Assembly (NCBI GenBank): GCA_012845835.1 | Contig: JABAKD010000030.1 | Coordinates: 7,620,805-7,684,804, forward strand | Source of the DNA: Undaria pinnatifida | Lineage: Eukaryota; Sar; Phaeophyceae; Laminariales; Alariaceae | Direction: 5' to 3' | DNA: 64,000 bases | Shown: piece by piece, positions 55,801-64,000 of the stretch | Layout of the letters: each line of letters opens with the position of its first letter | How positions within the stretch are numbered: position 1 is the first letter of the stretch | The notes under the pieces: model-generated | What the model saw: only the letters and a program-made list of their open reading frames with translations | What the model was told of the DNA's origin: nothing | Database searches by the model: none | Translations under genes and position numbers: made by a program

Positions 55801-58800
55801 CCAAGGACCACCAAAACCCTCGGTATCGATCCATCTCCTCCTGAGCAACAAAGTCCGCCAGGCCGTGGGTCACGCCTTTACTGCAGCCACCGAACGTCAG
55901 CTGGACGGGGGGCGGCAGCAGCACAGCTGCCGCCGCCGCCGCTCCCGCCGTCGACGAGAGAGGGGACGCGTTCCGCTCTATACCCGCTGCTACTGGCGAT
56001 GCGGCCGTAGTGGCGGCGGCAGTGGCGAAGATATTACCCCTACCGTGGGGGTCAGGCGGCGGCTCAACTGCCGCGTAAGAAAAAAAAATCGAAGGCGAAA
56101 ACGAAGCGCGCGATGCCCCGGCAAGCAGGTGCCACGGGTAGAAATTGTGCCAAACGGGTTGGGGGGGGGGGTTAATATCATGAAGAAAGCGGAGATATGT
56201 ACGCGGGTGCAATTTCACAGCAGGTGAACACAGTAATACCGCACCAGAACCGCGCGGGACGCGCGGGACGATGAGTAATAGAGAAGCGGATTATCTACGA
56301 GCAACAAATAACAGAGAGCCGTTTTGGCGACTGAGTTTTGAGTGCACACAACTACGTTATTGTAACCCCGTGAACTGCGCGCAACGTCTCTTCGAGGAGA
56401 CAAAAACTTGCGACTGACTAAAAACACTGGAAAGTATACAAAAAACAGGCTTCTGACCCTTTTTCCCTTTTCACCCTTCCACTTTCATCGATGCACCCGA
56501 ATTTGCGGACAAATTACGAAACACTGATGTTGGATCATACTTGCTGTAGCAAAAGGAATACAGCTGATCGCGTGCTTCGGGGATAAAACAACGTCGAATA
56601 GGTTCTCTTTTAGGTACCTTGTGGGTACCTCTAGATACGTTTTATCAGTCTAACTAAAGCAAAAACTCACCAGAAGCAACGAATATCTCCCCGTCCTTGA
56701 CGAAGGCCACGAGCCTGCCATCGGGCGACATCTGCGGGTCCACCGCCCCGACACCGCCGTTCCCAGGTGCCGTCTTGTCGTAGACCACCCTTAACGTCGA
56801 CGAGTCGATGCCGTCCTGCACGTACACGTTACCCTGGGCTCCCGAAAGAAAACACGAACAACAACGTCAACACAAAACAGATGGGACAGCAGGCATACAG
56901 ACAGCATAATCACGACGGTTGGAGACGGAATCATTTCAGGGCAACTACAAACCACAGCAAAAACACGAACAAGAACAAGAACACGAACAACGACAAGCGC
57001 AGCAAGCGAGAAGCAGCGTCGACGAGGAGACAGGCAATCAGCCACACCGCCAGTCACAGGGCGAGCCTGCTACGGACGGCGCAAGCGACCCCCGCACAAC
57101 GATCTTCGTGTGCGCTATACCATGGCAGCATGTACCACTGACCCTGTAGCGTCGTATGCACGGTATGCGCTATATGCGCCGGGTGCGCGTTAGGCGTCGT
57201 ATGCACTGTATGTGCTTTACGCGTTGTGTGCGCCATATGCGCGCTGCATGTCCGGGTCAAGCGCGAAAAAAAAAGAAAATGGGTCGCCGACTGACTGAAG
57301 GAGCCGCTGCTGTGGCGCGCCATGCCGCAGTACGGGTTGCCGCATGCCGCTACGGTATCGGTAGGAGGCACCTGGCTCTCCTCAAGCATATAACGCACAG
57401 TAGTTGCAATGCACCCACCCACCCACCCACCCATCCACCCACCCACCCACTCACCCACCCACCCATCTTTCCTTCCATCCATCCATCCACCCATCCGTGC
57501 ACCCATTCAGCCACCCATCCATCTATCCGTCCACCCATGCACCAATGCATGCCTACTCTGCCCCATCCTACCCCACCTTCTATATGCAAGAAAGCAACTA
57601 TTAATAGTGATGCGTTCGGGTGCTGCGCATTCGTCTCCGGCTGATCCCATCAAGAGGCCAAAATGAAATGTTTTGCACCAAACTTAAACGATTTCTACTC
57701 GTTCTGCTATAAAAGCTCTACAGCACCAACAGCACCAGCACCAGCACCAGCATCAGGTCGAAGTGTCAAGCGTGAGGAGAGTGGAAACATTTCTGTGTGC
57801 GTTCGTTGACAATGAAACATGTCGGAAAACCAGTACCTGACCAATGAATGCGTTTTGTCGAAGAAGTTGTATACTCTCGTGGTGGCTCCCGTGATCGACA
57901 TCAATATCGACATCGGCATCGGCACCTCAAGCAGCCAAGAAACCGATGAATTGAACATATTCGGAGGAACAAAGCGTCCCTGCCATTACAGCAGCAGTAG
58001 CGACCATCTCGTTCACGCACTGCTCACAGGTTCAACGTGTACCAAACATGTATACTATACCAAAAATATATCAAAATGAGTCACAATGTTCGGTAGCATG
58101 CTGTATACACTACCACTCTGCCCTAGAAAACAAGGGTGCTGTGCTGTGTGCTTGCTGGCGATGACACGTTTTGATCGGCGGTACAGGTGTAAGTTAGAGG
58201 GGGGATGAACGGGACCGAGAGAGGACAATCAATGAACAAAGCACAAAGATGAGCACACAGCAGCACACACGTACATACAGGTGCATAAGGGCTGATTGCG
58301 CTTTGCTGTTCTGCCCTTGTGATAGTTCGACGGCAACGTGATACTACCGCTGTAGCTCTTAAGAGCTGCAGGTGGGTGTGTTTGTATTCAGTTTGAGCAG
58401 AAGAACAGGTGCAAAATAAACGTGTACAAGGGTACTTGTAGTCTACGAACAACGTGCCATGATACAAATGATAAGTGCAAAAAAAACGCGCACGTACTAC
58501 ATGCGGACAAAGTTTTTGTACGTGAATTTTGTTTTCGGCGCTTTTTAGGTTGAATTGAAGGTGGGAACGTCTATGTTGCTCATTCATGCTCTTTTTTTAT
58601 TTGTTCTGACTCGAGATGTGAACATATCTTTTTTACTCTTTGCGACTGGGCGAAAAAAAACTTGATTTTAGTCTGGAAAAAAAATCTTGTGTGAGCGTAT
58701 TTATCTTCAAGCAGTGCTGGAGTTTTTTTGTTTCTTCTTGGAAATTCGTGTTGGGGCGGTCCTGAAGAGCACCAAGAAGGCCAAGAAAGCAAGGAAGAAC

Positions 58801-59801
58801 CCAAAGAAAAAGTGCCGGGAAAGTTCTCCGGGAGGCGGGTTTAGGCGGGTGTGTTCCGGGTGGGGGAGCTGAGAGCGACGCCGGACCTTGTACTCAAGTG
58901 ATTCCGACACGACGTACTTGCCTAGAAATTTGTACGCATGTCTATTCTCCGGGGATACCTGGGTATGTACACGAGTTATCAGTAAGACCATACCAACCAA
59001 GAATGGCATATACCCTATTTTGTCAAATTATTACGAAGACGTCAGCTGTGAGTCCGACAAAATTAGGGTCGAAACTCATCTTTGCAAGCTGCGTCATACA
59101 CCGACCGCTCGTTCTTACAGATGTACTATTCTTGGGATGAATATGACGTATGACTCCCATGGATGTTGCCAGGGTGACCATCAACAACAATATATTGTCA
59201 ATAATACGTATTTTATCATGAGATAATAAGTCATGATTCGTCAGTGTTCATAGTAACATATTGAATGTTACCTGGTACAGCAGTACCAGGTACTAAATAA
59301 TTGTCAATAGTAGTAATGGTACCAACAACACGTAAACCACCACAAATTCTTCATACTAAACCTGCAGCGAAGCGTAGTAACAACACCAGCATTACAAGTA
59401 TAGATGGCATGACAAGCAAGACAGCAGCATCCCATACCAGGTACAGTATATTAACACACCTACAACTGCATGGATACAGCAGAGTGGGGGCATCGTATAT
59501 GACAGGGGGGTGCATGGAGAGTGTAACTACGATAAGGTGGAGGGGGTCGAGGGGGGGTGGCAAGCAGAAATTAAAATGCTAAAAGCGCAGCGCTTCCTGT
59601 GCTTGCCTGAAGCGGGACCATGATGCGAATGCTGGTGCTCCCTCTCGACGACCAGAAAAACGACGTGACCCCCGTGGCGTGCAAGCGCTGCCGCTCCCGT
59701 CTTAGCTTCTCCTCCAGGCTAAGGTTCTCCTCCGTGTCGCCGTCATTGGGAGGGACGACCAGCTGTTTCTTGGCCATCGTGTTCACGTCCACGCCCCATA
59801 G
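37803..59801 (-). CDS. DPP8/9-like dipeptidyl peptidase (S9B prolyl oligopeptidase family), 5' incomplete
   Basis: Fourteen minus-strand exons join in frame to 917 residues: 59801-59607, 56833-56671, 56067-55775, 53999-53886, 53082-52495, 50783-50586, 49408-49239, 47004-46848, 46357-46227, 45645-45556, 44877-44787, 43786-43590, 39097-38914, 37985-37803. The family removes Xaa-Pro dipeptides from N-termini; DPP8/9 are cytosolic. Numbering from the first visible exon, the propeller holds the paired-Glu substrate motif AQEEMDRY (E196, E197) and [17 protein letters not shown]. The hydrolase domain has [21 protein letters not shown], the nucleophile GWSYGGY (S744), the acid GLIDENV (D819) and the base DERHSP (H851). 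Exon 53082-52495 adds about 95 Gly/Ala/Glu-rich residues to the propeller. The first intron donor is CAG|GCAAGC (GC-AG). The N-terminal start lies upstream and was not found; the last 35 residues after PPPQ could be unspliced intron. Confidence 0.93.
38839..38895 (+). repeat. Short dispersed repeat, copy (forward), 3' of exon 39097-38914
   Basis: The core reads GGTCATACGACTGTGGC then AATGCACGAAATGAGTACACC. Related copies lie at about 24296, 44543 and 52219 (same orientation) and 39187, 53130 and 53255 (opposite). This copy and that at 39187 bracket one peptidase exon in inverted orientation. Confidence 0.8.
39187..39290 (-). repeat. Short dispersed repeat, copy (inverted)
   Basis: It reads TGTAATCAGTTTGTGCATGG then CGTATGACCATAGACCC and continues with CTACTATGCCGGGACGGCA and GTCGGGTTTTCACCAAC. 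The copy at 53130-53225 matches over the same extended length, so the unit is at least 95 bp. Confidence 0.8.
41137..41528 (-). mobile_element. Roughly 390 bp inserted element, left copy
   Basis: It separates the LINE peptide ALEYT from RKWRLT, residues that are normally adjacent in this RT family. Read on the minus strand it begins near TCGCCATCCAA and ends near AATACCACAG. It carries two stem-loops (41190-41225; 41251-41284) and a short conserved frame ([21 protein letters not shown] is a 21-residue match split here as [10 protein letters not shown] and [11 protein letters not shown]). No terminal inverted repeats or target duplication are evident. Confidence 0.8.
42597..43011 (+). mobile_element. 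Roughly 415 bp inserted element, right copy (inverted relative to left)
   Basis: It matches the left copy over most of its length in reverse complement, with a diverged stretch at about 42745-42835. It separates LINE segments [10 protein letters not shown] and [10 protein letters not shown], so it is also an insertion into the LINE. Both stem-loops seen in the left copy are retained with wobble or loop changes. Confidence 0.8.
44543..44580 (+). repeat. Short dispersed repeat copy
   Basis: GGTCATATGACTACGGCTAT then GCATGAAATGAGTGCAACCC matches the family consensus. It is intronic, between peptidase exons 44877-44787 and 43786-43590. Confidence 0.75.
45661..45754 (+). repeat. 47-bp tandem duplication
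   Basis: CGCACCAGCCGGAA begins both 45661-45707 and 45708-45754; copies differ by a few substitutions. It ends only 16 bp outside the acceptor end of peptidase exon 45645-45556, so its intronic pyrimidine tract and branch region fall inside the repeat. Confidence 0.9.
47866..48115 (+). repeat. 126-bp tandem duplication
   Basis: AAACCGACGAAGG starts both copies (47866 and 47992). They share AACCAAACGCACC and GGATTGGCCTTGGCT ends and differ by small indels. Intronic. Confidence 0.9.
48232..48850 (+). repeat. Degenerate minisatellite, roughly 20-bp unit
   Basis: Imperfect units close to CGTTGAGTCAACCGTT recur more than twenty times with variable spacing. The unit contains the palindrome TTGAGTCAA or similar. 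The following 48870-49070 region is a second degenerate block built on GTCGCGTCACGC. Confidence 0.75.
49600..50150 (+). repeat. GGTAAC/CGGTAA minisatellite, about 550 bp
   Basis: The block is built of GGTAACGGTAAC and variants (GGTAATAACGG, GGTAACGGCAAC). On the minus (sense) strand it reads GTTACCGTTACC, giving many pseudo splice-like TTACCG motifs and no GGTAAC donors. It sits in the intron between peptidase exons 50783-50586 and 49408-49239. Tyr/Arg or Gly/Asn frames over it are artefacts. Confidence 0.95.
51030..51235 (+). repeat. GGGTGGGTGGAT array
   Basis: Tetrameric GGTG/GGAT repeat of about 200 bp. In the minus-strand pre-mRNA this is a CCACCCA array. It is complementary to the array at 57405-57545. 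Confidence 0.9.
52219..52258 (+). repeat. Short dispersed repeat copy
   Basis: GGTCACACGACTACGTCCAT then GTGCACGAAATGTGTGCCCC. A diverged member of the family, intronic. Confidence 0.65.
53130..53330 (-). repeat. Two adjacent short dispersed repeat copies
   Basis: Copies start at about 53130 and 53255, both in the inverted orientation (GCATGGCCGTAGTCGTATGA and GCATAGCCGTAGTCGCATGA), separated by a G homopolymer at 53231-53248. The first includes the CTACTATG...GTCGGGTTTTCACCAAC extension shared with 39187-39290. Confidence 0.8.
54332..55400 (+). repeat. Large direct duplication, about 410-425 bp copies
   Basis: Copy 1 (54332-54757) and copy 2 (54985-55400) share GATGTGTTCACAGTTTCTTG starts, the CCCGGCCGACACGGCATACC core, a CTG-rich centre and an AAAACAATTT end. 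Identity is high outside the CTG run, where repeat number differs. The duplication lies between peptidase exons 56067-55775 and 53999-53886. Confidence 0.95.
57140..57260 (+). repeat. Degenerate TATGCGC-type repeat
   Basis: Short units such as CGTATGCACGGTATGCGC and TATGCGCCGGGTGCGC repeat with variation. Intronic, next to the C-rich array at 57405. Confidence 0.6.
57405..57545 (+). repeat. CACCCACC/CATC array
   Basis: CCAC/CCAT tetramer array of about 140 bp. In the peptidase pre-mRNA it reads as GGTGGGTGGG, complementary to the array at 51030-51235. Confidence 0.9.
58545..58943 (+). repeat. Left arm of long inverted repeat
   Basis: It matches the reverse complement of 60682-61045 with about 25-30% divergence by eye. 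Shared blocks include TATTTATCTTCAAGCAGTGC, GTGTTCCGGGTGGG and TACTTGCCTA. The element's T-rich end resembles 16140-16250 (CCGACTCGAGTTTTTTTA), suggesting a dispersed family. Confidence 0.85.
59271..59295. repeat. Short perfect hairpin
   Basis: ACCTGGTAC and GTACCAGGT are inverted around a 4-5 nt spacer. The GTACCAGGTAC motif also recurs at about 14765, 20686 and 59438. Confidence 0.6.
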
Positions 59802-60681
59802 CTGCAAGCGCGAGCGCGCGCGACGTGAGGGTTAGCGTTAGGGTTAGCGTTAGCATTAGGGTAAGCAATAGGTTAGTGTCAGCGCTACCTAACGCTGTTT
59901 TTTTTTTACCATTAGTATTAGCATTCGCTGTAGCGTTATAACTTCATCGTTAGCAATAGCGTCTTCGATCGTTGTCAGAGTCGGAGAAGAAAGAGGGGAG
60001 TAGGGGGAGGGGAGGGTAAGGGGGCGGATATGCGGAGGGGGGTGGCGCGCCAAAGCAGGTTGATGGGTGGGGGGTGGGGGGTGGGAGGTGACAACTGCGC
60101 GGAGTGAGCGGAGTGCCCTCATCTCGTCACCTCGGGGCTGTGTGCATCTTGTACTCGTATACAGAGGCTGTTTTACATCCCGAACAAAGCAGGTATCCCC
60201 CTTAATCTTGTTACGTATGAACTCACGATGACGATATATGTACACCTACATTCTGGCGGCGCTTCTAGCGCACCCCCCCCACCAGTCCGGCGGGGGACGA
60301 TTGGCCTCGCTTCGCTCGAACGCAGTTTACTGATGTAGTCGAGTTAGTATCTACTGTTCGGACCGAGGCTGAGTGCGCAGTCCCAACAATTGCAGGTACT
60401 GCTGTATAATACAAATACGTACAAATCCTATGGGCACGGCACGAACTTACAGCTGCTGCTATCGGTCCGACTTTTCAAAAGTGTAGGTTTTTATACGGTG
60501 CGTACATACTCGGTACTGAGGGATATGCGTTATCGTTCGAACCCTGGGAAGGCGCATCAATCGGAACTCTCCCGCGGGATGGGCAGGGGGGGGAGTTTAC
60601 ACCAGACGGCTCCCGACTTTCCAATTTCAACTTCCGAGTATATACTACTGTACGGATGTTCCATTGAACGGTATCCTACCA

Positions 60682-61045
60682 TAGACATGCTTACAAACAT
60701 GTAGGCAAGTACTTCGTCTCGGAATCACTTGAATATAAGGCCCTGCGTCGCTTTCAGTGCTCCCACCCGGAACACGCCTGCCTAAGCCCTTCTCTCGGAG
60801 AACCTTCCGGGGGACTATCTTTGTGTACCTTGCTTTGTTCGCCTTCTTCGTGTTCTTCGGGACCGCGCCAACATCAATATAACTTCAAGACAAAATCTCC
60901 AGCACTGCTTGAAGATAAATATCGCCACACCAAATTCAAGATATTATTTCCACACTAAAAAAAGACAAACGAAAAAACAAACGAAATGGATCTTTAAACC
61001 TCGAGTCAGAATAAAAAAAGAGTAAAAAATGATCAAGATATTACT
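60682..61045 (-). repeat. Right arm of long inverted repeat
   Basis: Reverse-complement partner of 58545-58943. The interior (about 1.7 kb) holds the first visible peptidase exon (59801-59607). Confidence 0.85.
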
Positions 61046-61529
61046 CTAAATTCAACATAAAAGTACCGATAAATAAAATCACGTTGAAAAAAATGTCCGG
61101 ATACGTGGAGGACAGGGTACGTAGATACCGTCAATCTCCGATTACAAATGCCAACCATGAAGACGCGTTAACAAACGCCCGGTCTGTGCGATTTGCCATC
61201 AATAATGACTCTTCATAATGGTTGACGTTCGGCAATATCAAACCCGAACGCAACCGGGAGCCCAGGGTTCTCTGCGAGAACGACCCAAGCTCCCCCATCT
61301 CACTCTTTAAAATCTCCCCTCGCTTAACGCGAGAGAGGTAAGTGAAGGCACCTCCTTGCCACATGCACGAAAGAACAAGCGAGTCTCGGTCTCGGCCAAC
61401 CCCGTGCAAGACCAAGACAAGGCCGACATCACCGGAGGAGGCGACCTTGATATTGACGTCGACAGAAGTGGATACGGATTTTTATACGCGTACGTTTATT
61501 TTACACGTATCACGGCATGACGTTTTAAC

Positions 61530-64000
61530 GTGCAAGATTGCACGTAGGAAATCTGGGGTTTGTCGAGCGGCAATAAGTAATAAATCTTATATTTGGAAGG
61601 CTGCTTGATAAGGGGATACATAGGAATATGAGAGAAGAGAGCGAGTTTGGAGGAGATGAGCTGTCATTCAGGACAGAGATGAGGACATGGCGGATGCTAC
61701 ACAAACGAGAAAAGCATATACGGCAAAGCACATAAACCTGGTGGGGATCTGATCAGCAACTATTATGCTGCTGCTGTGAGCTTGGACGCTGGAGGCGAAG
61801 AAAATTGCAGAATCTCTGCTGGCTCATGTCTGGTGAACAGAAATCACCGGAAGCAGAGGCACGTCAGGCTGTGGCTGCTGCGACGGCGGCTGCACATCAG
61901 GCTGCGGCTGCTGAGGCGGCAACTGACAGGCAGTGGCTGGGTGGTGGGGCAGGAGGAAGTGGCGGAGAACTTGAGATTGGCGGTTGTATCGAAGGGCGGA
62001 CGCAAGGGGGCGGCGGTGTCGGACGTGGCGATGGAGGTGCGGGAAGTGGCGAAAGGAGGTGGTGGTGCTGACGGCATTGGAGACGAGGTGAACAAAAATC
62101 AGCCAGATTGGAAGCATTGGCGCGGCAGGCGGCCGTGCTGCTTCCGATGGTACAAGCTACTCCAGAGCGCTTGAGTGGAGGGGATAACCCGGCACAAGAA
62201 GTGATGCACAAGAAGTGATGCACAATAATGCGGGTGGCCAAGTGATAGGGCGTCGGCGGAGAACGTTTCGACTGTCGCAGAGAGACAAGCAGCTACTAGG
62301 TAAACGTTTAGTGGCGGAACAAGCAGCAATCTCGGCGTCATTTCGCCTTGTCGCTTACCATGCCGGTGCTAATGAGGGAAGGGGGCAAGACAGACTTCAG
62401 GGGTTGGTTGGTGATGATCTGGTGGTTATGGAGTCTGTGTTCAAGATTAGTAATTTTTGGTCATTTAGGCGTCAAGAGTTTTGAGTCAAGGCAGATCGAG
62501 GCCGGGAAAGGGAGGCAAGAAAGAGGAAACGCTGCGGCTGCTGCTGCGAGCGTTCAGGACCAGTTCGAAGCATTGACACGTGGGATCGAGGTGGTGATAC
62601 AGGAAGGAGAGGGGTGCGAGGAAATCAAAACACGTGCTACGTCGTTCGCGTAGCGTCTGTGATCTTGCGGGGTGAGATCTACGCGTACGTGGCTTTGTTC
62701 TTCAAGGGATTGGCGCGGCGATGTCATTTCAGGTGTTAGACGCCATTACTGAGGATCTAGCAAAAACGACAAAATAAATCGGCGATTAAGCTGCAATGCT
62801 CAAGGTATCTTTCCGAATGATTCTCCCCTAGTTGCTCAGTTTGGGTCGATTGCCGAGGTGGAATTGCCCGAATTCGCTTTGACTCGGCGAGCAATTAACA
62901 TGTCAGGAATACACCCGCAAGTGGCATTGCTGTCGGCAGCGACGGGTGGAGAGGGGGGCAGTGGAAATCTGGGCAAACGAAATTTCGCGGTGGCAGTGAT
63001 CCACCAGCAACGGCAAGACGGGGAGTCGTCAGATCGAACGCAACAGATGAAGAATTTGGTGGAGTCAAGGTGTTCGCGCGGTACCTGTCTTTTCTGGTGG
63101 AAAAATCGATCGTGTGCGCGACAGGGGATTCGCGCCAATTCCAGCACGATGTTACGAGGCAAGGGGGAAGCGGAGGAATGAGTAGCGGAAGAGGCCGTTT
63201 TGGTGGGGGGGCTGGAAGAGGTGGGCAATGGAGGGGTTCTTTTGCGTCTAGAAATACATCCGAGGGCGAGGCGGTATTTGGACGTGGGGGAGGCTTTGCG
63301 CAATCTCATCAAGGAAGTGGAGGAGCTGGGGGAGGGGGACGATGAGGTCAAAGCGGAGGCGGAGGCCAAGCTTCCACCTAGGAAGGCGGGTTCCGTTTAA
63401 CCCCTTGAGAGCCCCCGAACCCCTTTCTTACTAAATCCAAGTAATTTTGTCCCCAAAACCGGGTTTCCAGTTGTAAGGGCTCAAGTACGGGGCCAACAAC
63501 GAAAAGTCGAGGAGATTGGTGTGGAAGCGTCGAAGATGGGGACCGAAGACGTGGACTATCGGCAATGTTGGCATGTCCAGGTCAATAGAGCATGCCGAAG
63601 TACCCCAGTCAAAGAGTGTTGAAGGTAAGAGTATGGTAGTGTGGTCGGATGTAGAGCAAAGGGTCAACATTCAACCGATAATTCCAAACAAATGAGGCAT
63701 TACAAACTGTAAGATTGAACATGATAAATCTGGGGTTGGTGGAGCCGGAATGAATATCAAGATATTTAGAAGGTACCTTTGATTGGGGGATACATACGAG
63801 TATGAGAGGGCGAGTTTCGTGAGGATGAGCTGCAATTAAGGAGAGAGACAAAAGACACGGCGGGTAGTAGACAAGCAAAGCATGTACAGCAGAGTACAGG
63901 AAATTGGTGGGTATCTCATCAGCAACTATTATAGTGTTGCTGTTGTAAGATTGGAGGCTGGAGGCGAAAAAAAATGAAGAATTTCCCTCACGCCCACCCT
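61530..64000 (+). mobile_element. Degenerate retroelement bounded by direct repeats, right copy truncated by window edge
   Basis: About 290 bp at 61540-61830 recurs at 63710-64000 (shared AAATCTGGGGTT, GGGGATACATA, GATGAGCTG, ATCAGCAACTATTAT, CTGGAGGCGAA). Between them plus-strand coding-like segments run in shifting frames: an Ala-rich start near 61850, RQIEAGKGRQERG plus a helical stretch near 62500-62650, and 62750-63400. The last is open except one TGA (63179), with ELPEFALTRRAINMSGIHPQ and a coiled-coil-like end (ALRNLIKEVEELGEGDDEVK). No RT is visible. It could be an LTR-flanked gag-only element or two tandem copies of one element. Confidence 0.55.

Noticed and set aside
59828-59875. 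Telomere-like GGGTTAGCGTTAGGG repeats
   Set aside because: Only about eight imperfect hexamers in an internal position; too short and irregular for an interstitial telomere claim.
62836-63369. 177-codon minus-strand Ser/Pro-rich open frame
   Set aside because: It is antisense to a coding-like plus-strand frame (62750-63400) with balanced composition, so it is probably a shadow.

Overview
The window reads as nuclear DNA of a photosynthetic stramenopile, most likely a brown alga (inference). Genes are broken into many short exons with GT-AG introns of about 0.3 to 8.7 kb. Base composition is near even, CAG/CTG, GGTAAC and GGGTC repeats are abundant, and degenerate retroelements are frequent. 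No RNA genes, CRISPR arrays or operons were seen.

Three host genes can be assembled exon by exon with consistent splice phases. (1) Minus strand, about 9.2 to 3.7 kb: a leucine-rich-repeat protein of the 28-residue ribonuclease-inhibitor/NLRC3 type. Its last five visible exons are each exactly 84 nt, share one phase, and encode one repeat each. (2) Plus strand, 10289 to 24084: a complete nine-exon, 339-residue beta-hydroxyacid dehydrogenase related to glyoxylate/succinic semialdehyde reductase and 3-hydroxyisobutyrate dehydrogenase, with an 8.7 kb first intron full of repeats. (3) Minus strand, 59801 to 37803: fourteen exons (917 residues) of a DPP8/9-like prolyl dipeptidyl peptidase (S9B) with the full catalytic triad; its 5' exons were not found. 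Genes 1 and 2 diverge from a shared interval of about 1 kb. A weaker, unrecognised plus-strand coding signal lies at 1-3.7 kb and would converge on gene 1.

Between and inside the genes lie: a near-perfect 100-bp-arm hairpin (25200-25410); a decayed gag-type retroelement on the minus strand (about 33.2-28.3 kb); a LINE reverse transcriptase relic (39.8-43.25 kb) inside a peptidase intron and broken by two inverted copies of a roughly 400 bp element; an inverted repeat pair (58.5-61.0 kb) bracketing the first visible peptidase exon; and a retroelement with roughly 270 bp direct repeats at the right edge. Many tandem duplications (47, 98, 126 and about 156 bp; also about 490 and 650 bp offsets) and a short dispersed repeat family occur in introns.

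The most interesting biology is the exon-equals-repeat architecture of the LRR gene, the isolated long hairpin, and inverted or complementary repeats flanking individual peptidase exons. I see no multi-gene novel system. All calls are by eye without database searches.
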